Shown: positions 9,544 to 18,643, counted from the first letter of the stretch. The stretch: DNA of 64,000 nucleotides from Candidatus Rhodoferax bjergmarkensis (GCA_016708345.1 JADJFX010000034.1:62001-126000); one strand, 5' to 3'. Notes: generated by a model from the sequence alone, not told the origin. Numbers and translations are program-made.

Positions 9544-9906
9544 TTATTTGGAGGGAATTTGAGCCGCACCCGACGCAGGGGCCGCAGGTTCGGCTGCAGC
9601 TGGAACCGGTGCTGGAACAGACACGCTTTCAAGCACACTGCCAGAACTTGTTTGCGGACGAAGGGACCCAAAATAAGCAAGTAAAAGCGTAGAAACAAAA
9701 AATACAGTGGCTAACACCGCCGTCGTGCGCGACAAAAAATTGGCACTGCCGCTGGCACCAAACAAACTACCTGAGCCACCACTGCCAAAAGCTGCGCCCA
9801 TATCGGCACCCTTGCCGTGCTGCACAAGAATCAGACCGATCATGGCCACCGCAGAAATCATCTGCACCGCCAACAAAAGTGTTAGTAAAAAAGAACTAGC
9901 CGTCAT
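9544..9906 (-). CDS. secG: Preprotein translocase subunit SecG
   Basis: This 120-residue membrane protein is the small accessory subunit of the SecYEG translocon. It has two hydrophobic helices (about residues 5-26 and 60-80) joined by the typical glycine-rich loop LVQHGKGADMGAAFGSGGSG and SLFGASGSANFLSR. The C-terminal tail is rich in Ala, Pro and Val and is low-complexity, as in relatives. It follows tpiA in the same direction. Confidence 0.95.
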   Translation of the reverse strand: MTASSFLLTLLLAVQMISAVAMIGLILVQHGKGADMGAAFGSGGSGSLFGASGSANFLSRTTAVLATVFFVSTLLLAYFGSLRPQTSSGSVLESVSVPAPVPAAAEPAAPASGAAQIPSK

Positions 9907-9964
9907 GAAATACTCCTAAATTTATAGCTTCTGACGCACGCAATCAAAGGGCTGCGGCAATAAT

Positions 9965-10687
9965 TTATAAAAAATCAGGCACCTTCAGCGAGGCACCCCC
10001 CACCAAACCACCATCAATATCGGGCTGCGCCAACAATTGCGCAGCGTTGGCGGCATTCATGCTGCCACCGTACAAAATGTGAATGCGATCGGCCTGGTTG
10101 GAAGCCGCGTGCAATTGAGACCGCAAGACTGCATGCACCTGCTGCGCCTGTTCCGTCGTGGCCGTCTTGCCAGTACCGATGGCCCACACCGGCTCATACG
10201 CCACCACAATTTCGCTGATGCAATGACCATTGGCATGGATCACAGCCGCCAGCTGACGCTTGACGACTTCTTCGGTCTTGCCCGCTTCGCGCTCGGCCAG
10301 CGTTTCACCCACACACACAATCGGAGTCAAGCCACAAGCCAAAGCACGCTGTGCTTTGCTCGCCACCACGGCATCCGTCTCGCCATGGTATTGCCGACGT
10401 TCAGAATGCCCCACCAATGTGTAACGAACGTCAAACTCACGAAGCATAGCGCCAGACACTTCACCCGTGAAAGCGCCAACGTCATGGGCAGACACATCCT
10501 GCGCGCCCAAGCCAATGGCACTGCCAGCGACCAATGCCTGCAATTGCGCCAAATAGACCGATGGCACACACAGCGCCACCTGACAAGCAGGTGTTCCCAT
10601 GCCTGCCAGCAAGCTCTTTACCAAGGTCTCGTTAGCAGCCAAGCTGCCGTTCATTTTCCAATTGCCTGCAATTAACTTCTTTTTCAT
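9965..10687 (-). CDS. tpiA: Triosephosphate isomerase
   Basis: A 240-residue TIM-barrel enzyme of glycolysis that interconverts dihydroxyacetone phosphate and glyceraldehyde 3-phosphate. The N-terminal Asn/Lys motif (IAGNWKMNG), the catalytic His in VGHSERR, the catalytic Glu in VAYEPVWAIGTGKTAT and the phosphate loops YGGSMNAAN and GGLVGGASL are all present. The ATG at 10687 overlaps the stop of the upstream oxidoreductase as ATGA; the open frame extends 4 codons further but matches the family less well. Confidence 0.97.
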   Translation of the reverse strand: MKKKLIAGNWKMNGSLAANETLVKSLLAGMGTPACQVALCVPSVYLAQLQALVAGSAIGLGAQDVSAHDVGAFTGEVSGAMLREFDVRYTLVGHSERRQYHGETDAVVASKAQRALACGLTPIVCVGETLAEREAGKTEEVVKRQLAAVIHANGHCISEIVVAYEPVWAIGTGKTATTEQAQQVHAVLRSQLHAASNQADRIHILYGGSMNAANAAQLLAQPDIDGGLVGGASLKVPDFL

Positions 10688-11685
10688 GCAACACCCCACG
10701 TCAAAACAATTTTTCCAATATGTGCATTGGACTCCATCAGCGCATGCGCCTTGACAGCATCCTGCGCCGCAAAAGTGCTGTGAATCACTGGTTTGATGCT
10801 GCCTCGCTCAATCAGTGGCCACACATTCTTGAGGCAAGCTTGCGCAATCGACTGCTTGAAGGTGACTGACCTCGCACGCAACGTTGACCCCGTGACCGTC
10901 AGCCGCCGACGCAAAACCAGACCGGCATTGATTTCACTCTTGACCCCACCCTGCACCGCAATGATGACCAAGCGGCCGTCTTCACTCAGGCACTCGACCT
11001 CTTTGGCAACATAACTGCCAGCGACCATGTCCAGAATGACGTTCACGCCCTGCCCACCCGTCAAGCGCTTGACTTCAGCTTGAAAGTCATGCGTCTTGTA
11101 ATTGATCGCATGATCAGCTCCCAAAGCTAGGCAAGCAGCGCATTTTTCATCGCTACCGGCTGTCACCATCACCTGCGCGCCGATGGCCTTGGCCATCTGT
11201 ATGGCGGTGACCCCAATACCGCTGGAGCCACCCTGAATCAACAAGGTTTCGCCACTTTGAAGGTGAGCCCGATCAAATACGTTGCTCCAGACGGTGAACA
11301 CTGTCTCGGGCAGCGAGGCAGCCTGCACATCTGTCCAGCCCTTGGGCACCGGCAGACATTGCCCGATCGGTGCCACGCAATACTGCGCGTAACCACCGCC
11401 AGCGACCAACGCGCAAACACGATCTCCCAGCTTGAAACCCGCATCCGCCAAAGCCTGCGCTTCGCCCTGCTCGATCACTCCAGCGACCTCCAGCCCCGGG
11501 ATATCCGATGCACCCGGCGGCACTGGGTAGTGCCCCATGCGTTGCAGAACATCAGGCCGGTTGACACCGCTGGCGGACACGCGAATGAGCACCTCGCCAA
11601 CACCGACAACCGGCATAGGACGTTCCGCCAGACGTAAAACGTCCGGGGGTCCAAAGGAAGTAATTTCGACAGCTTGCATGGTCAT
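10684..11685 (-). CDS. NAD(P)H quinone oxidoreductase, zinc-free MDR family (PIG3-like)
   Basis: A 333-residue medium-chain dehydrogenase/reductase of the quinone reductase group. It has a GroES-like N-terminal half (GVNRPDVLQRMGHYPVPPGA near residue 41) and a Rossmann half with the nucleotide motif GGSSGIGVTAIQMAKAIGA near residue 152. No catalytic zinc ligands are evident, as expected for quinone reductases. It lies between pnp and tpiA and overlaps tpiA by 4 bp. The physiological substrate cannot be told from sequence. Confidence 0.88.
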   Translation of the reverse strand: MTMQAVEITSFGPPDVLRLAERPMPVVGVGEVLIRVSASGVNRPDVLQRMGHYPVPPGASDIPGLEVAGVIEQGEAQALADAGFKLGDRVCALVAGGGYAQYCVAPIGQCLPVPKGWTDVQAASLPETVFTVWSNVFDRAHLQSGETLLIQGGSSGIGVTAIQMAKAIGAQVMVTAGSDEKCAACLALGADHAINYKTHDFQAEVKRLTGGQGVNVILDMVAGSYVAKEVECLSEDGRLVIIAVQGGVKSEINAGLVLRRRLTVTGSTLRARSVTFKQSIAQACLKNVWPLIERGSIKPVIHSTFAAQDAVKAHALMESNAHIGKIVLTWGVA

Positions 11686-11690
11686 TTCAG

Positions 11691-11735
11691 CCGATAGCGC
11701 ACGTATTACTTGCGTAAGGCGCTATCAATTTAATA
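11691..11735 (-). repeat. Short interspersed repeat copy, minus orientation
   Basis: On the minus strand it reads ATTGATAGCGCC, then ACGCAAGTAATACGTGCGC, closely matching the copy at 36090-36147. It fills the pnp to oxidoreductase gap. Confidence 0.55.
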
Positions 11736-11753
11736 ACAACAATCCGATGATCA

Positions 11754-13877
11754 TTAGCCGTTTTGGTCGCCGCCATTTTGCGCCGGACGGTCCAGCAACG
11801 CCTTCATGGACAACTTGATACGGCCTTTTTCGTCCGTCTCCATCACCTTGACCTTGATGATCTGACCTTCCTTCAAATAGTCGGTGACCTTCTCGACGCG
11901 TTCGTGAGCGATCTGGCTGATGTGCAGCAAACCGTCTTTGCCTGGAAGCAAATTCACCAATGCGCCGAAGTCCAGAATCTTGGTGATCGGGCCTTCGTAG
12001 ACCTTGCCGATTTCCACTTCGGCCGTGATCTGCTCGATGCGGCGCTTGGCCTCGTCAGCCTTGGCACTGTCGGTTGATGCGATGGTGATAGTGCCGTCTT
12101 CGTCGATGTTGATCTGGGTACCGGTTTCCTCGGTCAGCGCGCGGATCACGGAACCGCCCTTGCCGATCACGTCGCGAATCTTCTCGGGATTGATTTTCAT
12201 GGTGAACAGGCGCGGGGCGAAGTTGGACACTTCGGTCTTGGCTTCGGCCATGGCCTCTTGCATCTTGCCCAAAATGTGCATGCGCGCTTCCTTGGCCTGT
12301 GCCAATGCCACTTGCATGATCTCCTTGGTGATGCCCTGGATTTTGATGTCCATCTGCAGCGCGGTAATGCCGTTGGTGGTGCCGGCCACTTTGAAGTCCA
12401 TGTCGCCCAGATGATCTTCGTCACCCAGAATGTCGGTCAGCACGGCAAAGCGGCCTTCGTCCTTGATCAGGCCCATGGCGATACCGGCCACATGGGCTTT
12501 CATGGGAACGCCCGCGTCCATCAGCGACAAACAGCCGCCGCAGACGGAAGCCATGGACGACGAACCGTTGGATTCGGTAATTTCGGACACCACACGCATG
12601 GTGTAGGGAAATTCCTCCTTGGTCGGCAACACTGCAACCAAAGCACGCTTGGCCAGACGGCCGTGGCCGATTTCGCGGCGCTTGGGCGTGCCCACGCGGC
12701 CGGTTTCGCCGGTGGCGAAGGGAGGCATGTTGTAGTGCAGCATGAAGCGGTCTTCGTACTCGCCGGACAAAGCATCTATGCGCTGTGCATCGCGCTCGGT
12801 GCCCAAGGTGGTGACCACCAAAGCCTGGGTTTCACCGCGTGTGAACAAAGCTGAGCCGTGGGTACGCGGCAGCACGCTGTTACGGATTTCGATGGCGCGC
12901 ACGGTGCGGGTGTCGCGGCCGTCGATGCGCGGCTCGCCAGCCAAAATCTGGCTGCGCACGATCTTGGCTTCAATGTCAAAGAGCATGCCTTCGACAGCCA
13001 CGCTGTCAAAGGCCACACCGTCCACCTTCAAATCAGCCATCACCACGGCATAGGCTTCGCGGCAAGCGCGAGTGCGGGCTTGTTTGTTGCGGATCTGATA
13101 GGCCGCCGTCAGCTTGTCTTTGGCCAACGCACCCACCTTGGCAATCAGGGCTTCATCCTTGGCGGGGGCTTTCCAGTCCCACACCGGCTTGCCGGCATCG
13201 CGCACCAGTTCATGAATGGCATTGATGGCAATATTGCCTTGCTCGTGGCCGAACACCACGGCACCGAGCATGATTTCTTCGGAAAGTTGCTGTGCTTCTG
13301 ACTCAACCATCAAGACGGCCGATTCGGTACCAGCAACCACCAGATCGAGGATGGAATTCTTGCGTGCGGTCTGACCGGGATTGAGCACATACTCGCCGTT
13401 GACATAACCCACGCGGGCCGCCCCAATGGGGCCATTGAATGGAACACCACTGACGGAGAGCGCAGCGCTGACAGCGATCAAGGACGCAATGTCGGCGTCG
13501 ACTTCAGGATTCAAGGACAGCGTGTGAACCACCACATGCACTTCATTGAAGAAACCTTCGGGAAACAGGGGGCGAATCGGGCGGTCAATCAGGCGACTGG
13601 TCAGTGTTTCAAATTCGCTGGGGCGGCCTTCGCGCTTGAAGAAGCTGCCAGGAATTTTGCCGGCTGCATAGGTTTTTTCAAGGTAGTCAACGGTCAGGGG
13701 AAAGAAGTCTTGACCCGCCTTGCCTTCAAGCTTGGCGACGACAGTAGCCAGCACCACGGTGCCATCCATGTCCAGCAGCACGGCTCCAGTGGATTGGCGA
13801 GCGATTTCGCCGGTTTCCATGGTGACGGTGTTTTGACCCCATTGAAAGGTTTTGGTAACTTTGTTGAATATGCTCAT
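11754..13877 (-). CDS. pnp: Polyribonucleotide nucleotidyltransferase (PNPase)
   Basis: A 707-residue phosphorolytic 3'-5' exoribonuclease. Two RNase PH domains are visible: the first from the N-terminus (WGQNTVTMETGEIARQS) and the second from about residue 325 with the GSALFTRGETQALV motif. A KH domain (RDVIGKGGSVIRALTEETG, near residue 562) and an S1 RNA-binding domain (VYEGPITKILDFGALVNLLP) follow. A GGAGATAAAAAT leader precedes the ATG. It follows rpsO, with a terminator and a hairpin leader between. Confidence 0.97.
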   Translation of the reverse strand: MSIFNKVTKTFQWGQNTVTMETGEIARQSTGAVLLDMDGTVVLATVVAKLEGKAGQDFFPLTVDYLEKTYAAGKIPGSFFKREGRPSEFETLTSRLIDRPIRPLFPEGFFNEVHVVVHTLSLNPEVDADIASLIAVSAALSVSGVPFNGPIGAARVGYVNGEYVLNPGQTARKNSILDLVVAGTESAVLMVESEAQQLSEEIMLGAVVFGHEQGNIAINAIHELVRDAGKPVWDWKAPAKDEALIAKVGALAKDKLTAAYQIRNKQARTRACREAYAVVMADLKVDGVAFDSVAVEGMLFDIEAKIVRSQILAGEPRIDGRDTRTVRAIEIRNSVLPRTHGSALFTRGETQALVVTTLGTERDAQRIDALSGEYEDRFMLHYNMPPFATGETGRVGTPKRREIGHGRLAKRALVAVLPTKEEFPYTMRVVSEITESNGSSSMASVCGGCLSLMDAGVPMKAHVAGIAMGLIKDEGRFAVLTDILGDEDHLGDMDFKVAGTTNGITALQMDIKIQGITKEIMQVALAQAKEARMHILGKMQEAMAEAKTEVSNFAPRLFTMKINPEKIRDVIGKGGSVIRALTEETGTQINIDEDGTITIASTDSAKADEAKRRIEQITAEVEIGKVYEGPITKILDFGALVNLLPGKDGLLHISQIAHERVEKVTDYLKEGQIIKVKVMETDEKGRIKLSMKALLDRPAQNGGDQNG

Positions 13878-13954
13878 ATTTTTATCTCCTGGTCATTTTG
13901 GGAAGTGCAGGCCACCTCGCCCAAGCCCGGATTCAGCGTCACAGAACACGATGC

Positions 13955-13991
13955 CATTCCAAGGAGATTCAACTTAAATATCCTTGGAATG
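13955..13991 (-). promoter_or_regulatory. Perfect 11-bp hairpin in the pnp 5' leader
   Basis: The arms CATTCCAAGGA (13955-13965) and TCCTTGGAATG (13981-13991) are exact inverse complements around a 15-nt loop, 78 bases upstream of the pnp start and beyond the rpsO terminator. In E. coli the pnp leader hairpin is cut by RNase III in autoregulation; a like role here is inferred. Confidence 0.55.
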
Positions 13992-14025
13992 ACACAGCTT
14001 CGCTCCGTTTTAGCCTTCTCCGAAG

Positions 14026-14062
14026 TAAAAAACGCCTGAGCTAGCCAACTAACTCAGGCGTT
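14026..14062 (-). terminator. Rho-independent terminator of rpsO
   Basis: The stem AACGCCTGAG/CTCAGGCGTT (10 bp) is followed on the minus strand by a run of six T. It begins just past the rpsO stop at 14081, so it ends or attenuates rpsO transcripts before pnp. Confidence 0.8.
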
Positions 14063-14080
14063 CATCATTCGACTGGTTGA

Positions 14081-14347
14081 TTACTTGCGCAGACCCAGCT
14101 TGTTGATCAGCGCGGTGTAACGGTCAGCATCTTTGGACTTCAGGTAGTCCAACAATTTGCGGCGACGGCTCACCATGCGCAGCAGACCACGGCGACCATG
14201 GTGGTCTTTGGCGTGGGTCTTGAAGTGGGGGGTGAGTTCGTTGATACGGGCGGTCAGCAGTGCAACTTGCACTTCTGGGCTACCGGTGTCACCGGCTTGA
14301 CGTGCGTTGTCTTTGACGACAGCGGCTTTGATACTGGATGCGATCAT
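14081..14347 (-). CDS. rpsO: 30S ribosomal protein S15
   Basis: An 88-residue ribosomal protein that binds 16S rRNA early in small-subunit assembly. The family core is intact: GSPEVQVALLTARINELTPH, then HKTHAKDHHGRRGLLRMVSRRRKLLDYLK in shorter pieces. The ATG at 14347 is preferred over an extension of 10 codons, since it gives the usual length and start MIASSIKAAVV. It lies directly upstream of pnp, as in most proteobacteria. Confidence 0.96.
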   Translation of the reverse strand: MIASSIKAAVVKDNARQAGDTGSPEVQVALLTARINELTPHFKTHAKDHHGRRGLLRMVSRRRKLLDYLKSKDADRYTALINKLGLRK

Positions 14348-14665
14348 TTTTATTTCCTGCAATTTGGAGACTGGCACGCTGGGTGCTGCCCCGGTTTTTG
14401 AACTTGCGTCTGAAGCTGGAACTGCCTCAGACGTGCGCTATGCCGAATGCAAAGCCATTCAATTATAGCGCGGGCAACTTTCAGCTTTCATGGCGCTCGC
14501 ACAGGTGCGTCATGAGCCAGCGATGCGCAGGGCTAAATTTCAGGTTAAGGCGCAGGGCACCAAGGGGTCAACCCACTGACAAAAAGTCTCACCTGCAACA
14601 GTTCAGCACACACATAAAGGCCATCAACTTTTTCGGCCGCGCGAGCTGCCGGGTTAGCTTTGGCA

Positions 14666-14836
14666 CTATTTTTTCTGATCCGGCGTAAAGAAGGTGGCCA
14701 ATCCAAGCCCAATCAAAATCAGGGGCCACCAAGTCTTGAACAGCTCGGCAATGCTGATGTTCAGCAGTCCTAAGTTGGACAGCAAAAAGAAAACACCGAC
14801 CACCACCAGCGCAATAGCACCAAAATGACCTTTCAT
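14666..14836 (-). CDS. Small membrane protein, LiaI/LiaF-like transmembrane type
   Basis: A 56-residue protein starting MKGHFGAIALVVVGVFFLLS. It has two hydrophobic helices: residues 6-23, and 35-50 with the motif TWWPLILIGLGL. The paired helices with a WWP-type turn are typical of the small two-helix domains found in LiaI/LiaF-type and DUF5668 proteins. The ATG at 14836 has a strong AGGAG seven bases upstream. It stands alone between the CBS-domain gene and rpsO. The function is unknown; identification is by pattern only. Confidence 0.7.
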   Translation of the reverse strand: MKGHFGAIALVVVGVFFLLSNLGLLNISIAELFKTWWPLILIGLGLATFFTPDQKK

Positions 14837-14878
14837 AAAAGCTCCTGTGTGAAAAAAATTGTGCAGGATCTGACCCGC

Positions 14879-15361
14879 TTAGTCACCAACACCGTCCGTG
14901 CCGACCTGCGCCTTGCCTGCCCCAACATTTTCCGGCCAGTCGCGGATATAGGCTTTGAGCAGCTTGTTTTCAAAGTTCTGCCGGTCCACCACTGTCTTGG
15001 CCACGTCATAAAAGCTGATGACGCCCATCAGCATTCCCTTGTCCATCACCGGCATGTAACGGGCGTGGTTGCCCAGCATCATGCGTCGCACGTCGTCCAT
15101 TTCGGTTTCCATGGTGCAAATCAGGGGGCCCGAGTCCATGGCGCGGTACACCGTGGTGGTGCCAAAAGCGCCGCCGTTGTTCACGGTCGCCCGAATCACC
15201 TCGCGGAAGGTGAGCATACCCACCACCAGGCCGAAGGACATCACGACCAGCGAGCCGATGTCGTTCTCGGTCATGACCTTGGCTGCGTCGGCCAGAGTGG
15301 TTTCCGGTGTGGTGGTGAAAAGTGCGCCGCCCTTCACCCGCAAAATGTCGCTGACTTTCAT
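14879..15361 (-). CDS. CBS-domain protein
   Basis: A 160-residue cytoplasmic protein made of one tandem CBS pair (Bateman module). The first CBS unit spans roughly residues 8-60 (TTTPETTLADAAKVMTENDI, then GSLVVM), the second 78-130 (CTMETEMDDVRRMMLGNHAR, then YMPVMDKGMLMGVISFYDV). Such modules usually bind adenine nucleotides and tune a partner, but no catalytic domain is attached. The tail after residue 140 is unrelated to CBS. It is transcribed toward the small membrane protein 43 bases downstream. Confidence 0.85.
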   Translation of the reverse strand: MKVSDILRVKGGALFTTTPETTLADAAKVMTENDIGSLVVMSFGLVVGMLTFREVIRATVNNGGAFGTTTVYRAMDSGPLICTMETEMDDVRRMMLGNHARYMPVMDKGMLMGVISFYDVAKTVVDRQNFENKLLKAYIRDWPENVGAGKAQVGTDGVGD

Positions 15362-15616
15362 TTGTTGCCCTCAAGACCGATGGTTTAAAAAATCACTTGA
15401 ACCCGGATTGTCCACGAGGAAATGTAGCCCACCATCGTCGTCGGTCCTGCCACTGCCATTCCATTACTGAGTGGATATCCCAATACCCGGCACCTCAGGC
15501 CCCGGTATTGACACCCTCGTGCAGCGCGCAGGCAGTGCCGCTTCACGTCACGAACTCGTATTTGTTTGAAACTAAGGGGCTTGAGCCTTTGACCTTCAAA
15601 CCCTGAATTACTACAC

Positions 15617-15669
15617 TTTTTATAGCTGCTACCGCTTATTTTACGTGCGGTACAGCCTGATTTAACGCA
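15617..15669 (+). repeat. Short interspersed repeat copy, plus orientation
   Basis: Reads TTTTTATAGCTGCTACCGC, then TTACGTGCGGTACAGCC, with the same head and centre as copies at 34443 and 36090. It lies in the gene-poor stretch 15362-16059. Confidence 0.55.
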
Positions 15670-15776
15670 TAAAAATTGGCCGCCCCAAGGAGCACCATGC
15701 ACCGCACGATCAACGGCCAATTTATCTCTTGTTATACAGGGGCAAAACCGCCCTAGTGGCCAGCACGCCCTCCGTG

Positions 15777-15872
15777 CGTGAAACGCGCCTGCTCGATTGG
15801 GCATCTCCCAATCTAGCGCACACCGCCCACCCCCGAAAAGACCATCTGATTGCGCTGATGCTGGCTGTGGGC
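15777..15872 (+). pseudogene. Remnant of a DODA/LigB-type ring-cleaving dioxygenase
   Basis: A 32-codon stretch reads RETRLLDWASPNLAHTAHPR, then KDHLIALMLAVG. This resembles the segment of class III extradiol (DODA-type) dioxygenases that carries a metal-site His-Pro-Arg followed by (E/D)-H-L-P-L-M. After the glycine the frame loses similarity and ends soon after. No start or upstream domains remain, so this is a relic. The call rests on motif memory, not alignment. It is the only gene-like sequence between 15362 and 16059. Confidence 0.45.
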
Positions 15873-15988
15873 ACCTGGCTTGGCGACCTCTCCATTTTGC
15901 CCAAACCACAAAGAAACTAGTTGAACTTTCGATTGAACACCATTCCCATATCGATGAGACTAAGCTGCGCGCTGCCATTTGTGCATAC

Positions 15989-16026
15989 AGAACGTGCGCT
16001 AGCAGCTATTAATATAATAGCAATTT
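15989..16026 (-). repeat. Short interspersed repeat copy, minus orientation
   Basis: On the minus strand it reads TTAATAGCTGCTAGCGCACG, which matches the head of the family. It lies just upstream of the first Sel1 gene. Confidence 0.45.
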
Positions 16027-16059
16027 AACACCGAACCCAACACGCAAAGATATTCAAAA

Positions 16060-16887
16060 ATGACTGCCACCACGCACAGCGCTCCTTTTATTTCGATGTG
16101 CAACCAAATAACCTTGGGGTTAATCAAACTTCGACGCCCGGCCCTGCTATTGGCTTTGTGCCTGTTTTGTTCACTGCGCCCCTGTGCTGCGCTGGCCGGT
16201 CTGGAAGAAGGCGTGGCCGCTTACAACCGCAGTGACTACGCTACGGCGCTGCGAGAGTTCAAGCTACTGGCCTCGCAAGGCCATGCCGGAGCACAGGCTA
16301 ATCTGGGTGTGATGTATGGCAATGGCCAGGGCACGGTGAAGGACTACAAGGAAGCCATGAAGTGGTTTGAGCAGGCGGCGCAGCAAGGCGACGTGGGAGC
16401 CCAAACCAACTTGGCCCTGATGTACAAAAATGGACAGGGTAAGGCGCAGGATTTCTCGCAGGCACTGTATTGGTACCGGCTGGCGGCGAGCCAGGGCGAT
16501 GCACTCGGTCAAACCGGCTTGGCCGTGATGTTTGAGCGGGGTCAAGGGGTCGCGAAGAACTTGCAAGAGGCCTTGTTTTGGTACCAGCGGGCGGCGGACC
16601 AGGGCTCAGCGCTGGCACAGTACAACCTGGGTTTGATCTACGCCAAGGGCCAAGGCGTGAAGCCGAATCCGGTGCTTGCCTATGCACTGTGGAGTGTTTC
16701 AGCCGCGGGGGATCCAAGCCACGAGAACCCGGCAAACGCTCATCGAATGGAACTGGCAGAATCCTTCCCACCCAAGGTTCTGGAAGCCGCGCAGCGTCTG
16801 GCTGCCGAATTAGACAAGCCGGGGAATTTGCTCAAGGGCCTCAATGCATTCCTCAAAAACCCGGCAGCCGCAGAAAAAACAAAATAA
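16060..16887 (+). CDS. Secreted Sel1-repeat protein (4 repeats)
   Basis: A 275-residue protein with a long N-terminal region ending in a hydrophobic signal segment (LLALCLFCSLRPCAALAG, residues about 28-46). Four Sel1-like repeats of about 36 residues follow, each with the form AQxNLGxMYxxGQGxxxDxxEAxxWY. Sel1/TPR-like solenoids act as protein-binding scaffolds. It is the first of three tandem paralogues on the plus strand. The C-terminal 70 residues (YALWSVSAAGDPSHENPANA onward) are shared with the other two. The binding partner is unknown. Confidence 0.85.
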   Translation: MTATTHSAPFISMCNQITLGLIKLRRPALLLALCLFCSLRPCAALAGLEEGVAAYNRSDYATALREFKLLASQGHAGAQANLGVMYGNGQGTVKDYKEAMKWFEQAAQQGDVGAQTNLALMYKNGQGKAQDFSQALYWYRLAASQGDALGQTGLAVMFERGQGVAKNLQEALFWYQRAADQGSALAQYNLGLIYAKGQGVKPNPVLAYALWSVSAAGDPSHENPANAHRMELAESFPPKVLEAAQRLAAELDKPGNLLKGLNAFLKNPAAAEKTK

Positions 16888-16895
16888 ACAGCAGC

Positions 16896-17402
16896 TCAAC
16901 GAGCCCAGATGAAGCCGGTGGTACCGCGCAAATCGGCTTGATTGATCGTAATGGAGCCAAACGATTGGCCGGGCGCGTTGCCCATCGAGACGCTGCCCAC
17001 TGAAATATTGAGCGGTTTGAGCTTGGGGTTATCGATTAAGGTGACTTTCACCACATCGCCCGTCGGGACAAATGCAGGCAAGCCCGCACCTCCGGTCACT
17101 CCCAAAACGCCACTGGGCGCGAGATCGTTCGTGAAGGCGGTTTTGCTGATGTCGTCCAACATCACGTCAACACCGCCGGCAATTTTGAGGTCCTTGATGG
17201 TGATGGAACCGCCGCCCGAGGTGTAAACATACGACGCCACCTTGTAATTCAGATCCGCAGTGATGTTGACGCCGTCTTGCCCATTCACTTGGCGCAGATC
17301 AACATCTTCAACTGGGGTCTTGGCAACGGTCAGTAAAGCCATGGCCGGCAGGCTGGCAGCCAGTGCCAATTGTTTGAATAACGACCTTTTTAATATTTTC
17401 AA
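16896..17402 (-). CDS. Secreted protein with VNGQDG motif, function unknown
   Basis: A 168-residue protein with an N-terminal signal peptide (KRSLFKQLALAASLPAMALL) followed by LRQVNGQDGVNI, a motif that I associate with a family of exported pilus- or surface-related proteins (DUF6160/FilF-like). The rest is a beta-rich, Gly/Thr-rich domain without cysteines. The frame opens at a TTG at 17402 with no strong ribosome site. It lies convergent to the first Sel1 gene and opposite in strand to both Sel1 neighbours. Confidence 0.6.
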   Translation of the reverse strand: MKILKRSLFKQLALAASLPAMALLTVAKTPVEDVDLRQVNGQDGVNITADLNYKVASYVYTSGGGSITIKDLKIAGGVDVMLDDISKTAFTNDLAPSGVLGVTGGAGLPAFVPTGDVVKVTLIDNPKLKPLNISVGSVSMGNAPGQSFGSITINQADLRGTTGFIWAR

Positions 17403-17662
17403 ATTTACTTTTTGACAGATTCTTCAAGGTTGCGGTCTGAATGTCTCGGTTGGAATCATTCAGCGCGACCCTGCTGCAGACTTGTCTCTGCAGCGGGTGA
17501 AGCCTGTTGGCAGTGATAACTGCGCCGGCCATTGTAGTCAATATATTTGTAAATTGAGTAATTTGTCACATGGGGCCAGGACTATGCATCACTAGGCGCT
17601 CAATATTGAGCGCAGATAGACTATGCGTCGCTCCCAATTTCAATATGTTCAGAGAAAAACCC

Positions 17663-18643
17663 ATGCGATTTCGACTTCACACCCTTGGCTTGGCCGTTTG
17701 CCTTGGCTTCGCGATGGCGCCCTGTGCTGCCTTGGCAGGGTTTGACGAGGCTGTGGCTGCCCATGACAAAAAGGACTACGCCACCGCCCTGCGTGAGTTC
17801 AAGAAACTCGCAACGGCCGGTGACCCGAACGCTCAGTTCAATGTGGGACTGATGTATGCCAACGGTCAGGGCACTGCACAAAACATCAAGGAAGCCTTGA
17901 AGTGGTATCACTTGGCTGCCAATCAAAATGACATTAGCGCCCAAATCAACCTGGGCATCATGTATGCCACTGGACAAGGCGTCGAGCTGGACTACAAGGA
18001 AGCTGCCAAGTGGTATCGCATGGCAGCCGACCAGGGCGTGGCCAGCGCCCAATTTCACATGGGTGTCATGCACGCCTCCGGCCAAGGTGTGCCGCAAAAC
18101 TATGAAGAAGCGATCAAGTGGTACCGGCTGTCCGCAGCCCAAGGCGAAGCCGGTGCGCAAAGCAACCTGGGCTATATGTACAGCAAGGGTCAGGGTGTTC
18201 AGCAGGACCACAAGGAAGCCATCAAGTGGTACAGCCTGGCAGCCAATCAGGGCCATGCCATCGTGCAGAACAACTTGGGCAATATGCACAAGGCCGGCCA
18301 AGGCACGCCACAGGACTTCAAGGAGGCCATGAAGTGGTACCGCCTGGCCGCCAATCAGAGCAATGCAAAGGCCCAGACCAACTTGGGTTTGATGTACGAA
18401 AACGGGCAATCCGTTGCAGCAAGTCGCGTCATAGCCTACGCACTGTTCAATGTGTCAGCGGCTGGCGATGCCTCCAACGAAAATCCCGCAGCGAGCCATC
18501 GCAACCGGGTTGCACAGGCCATGCCTCCTGCTGAAATAGATGCAGCGCAGGATTTGACACGTGAGTTACTCAAACAAGGTTATTTTTTGACCGCGCTGGA
18601 TAACTATGCAAAAAACCCTGCTGTAAAGGAAGCGCCAAAATAA
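17663..18643 (+). CDS. Secreted Sel1-repeat protein (6 repeats)
   Basis: A 326-residue paralogue with the signal peptide MRFRLHTLGLAVCLGFAMAP and cleavage near AALAG. Six Sel1-like repeats are visible from about residue 58 to 270, such as AQINLGIMYATGQGVELDYK. The ATG at 17663 is chosen because the signal peptide begins there; the frame stays open 31 codons upstream without signal character. Repeats 3-5 are closer to one another than to those of the first paralogue. It is an exported scaffold of unknown partner. Confidence 0.85.
   Translation: MRFRLHTLGLAVCLGFAMAPCAALAGFDEAVAAHDKKDYATALREFKKLATAGDPNAQFNVGLMYANGQGTAQNIKEALKWYHLAANQNDISAQINLGIMYATGQGVELDYKEAAKWYRMAADQGVASAQFHMGVMHASGQGVPQNYEEAIKWYRLSAAQGEAGAQSNLGYMYSKGQGVQQDHKEAIKWYSLAANQGHAIVQNNLGNMHKAGQGTPQDFKEAMKWYRLAANQSNAKAQTNLGLMYENGQSVAASRVIAYALFNVSAAGDASNENPAASHRNRVAQAMPPAEIDAAQDLTRELLKQGYFLTALDNYAKNPAVKEAPK

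Noticed and set aside
15385..15978. A 197-codon minus-strand open frame
   Set aside because: Composition is Cys/Arg/Trp-rich with no domain. It crosses a dispersed repeat and the dioxygenase relic, so it is chance.
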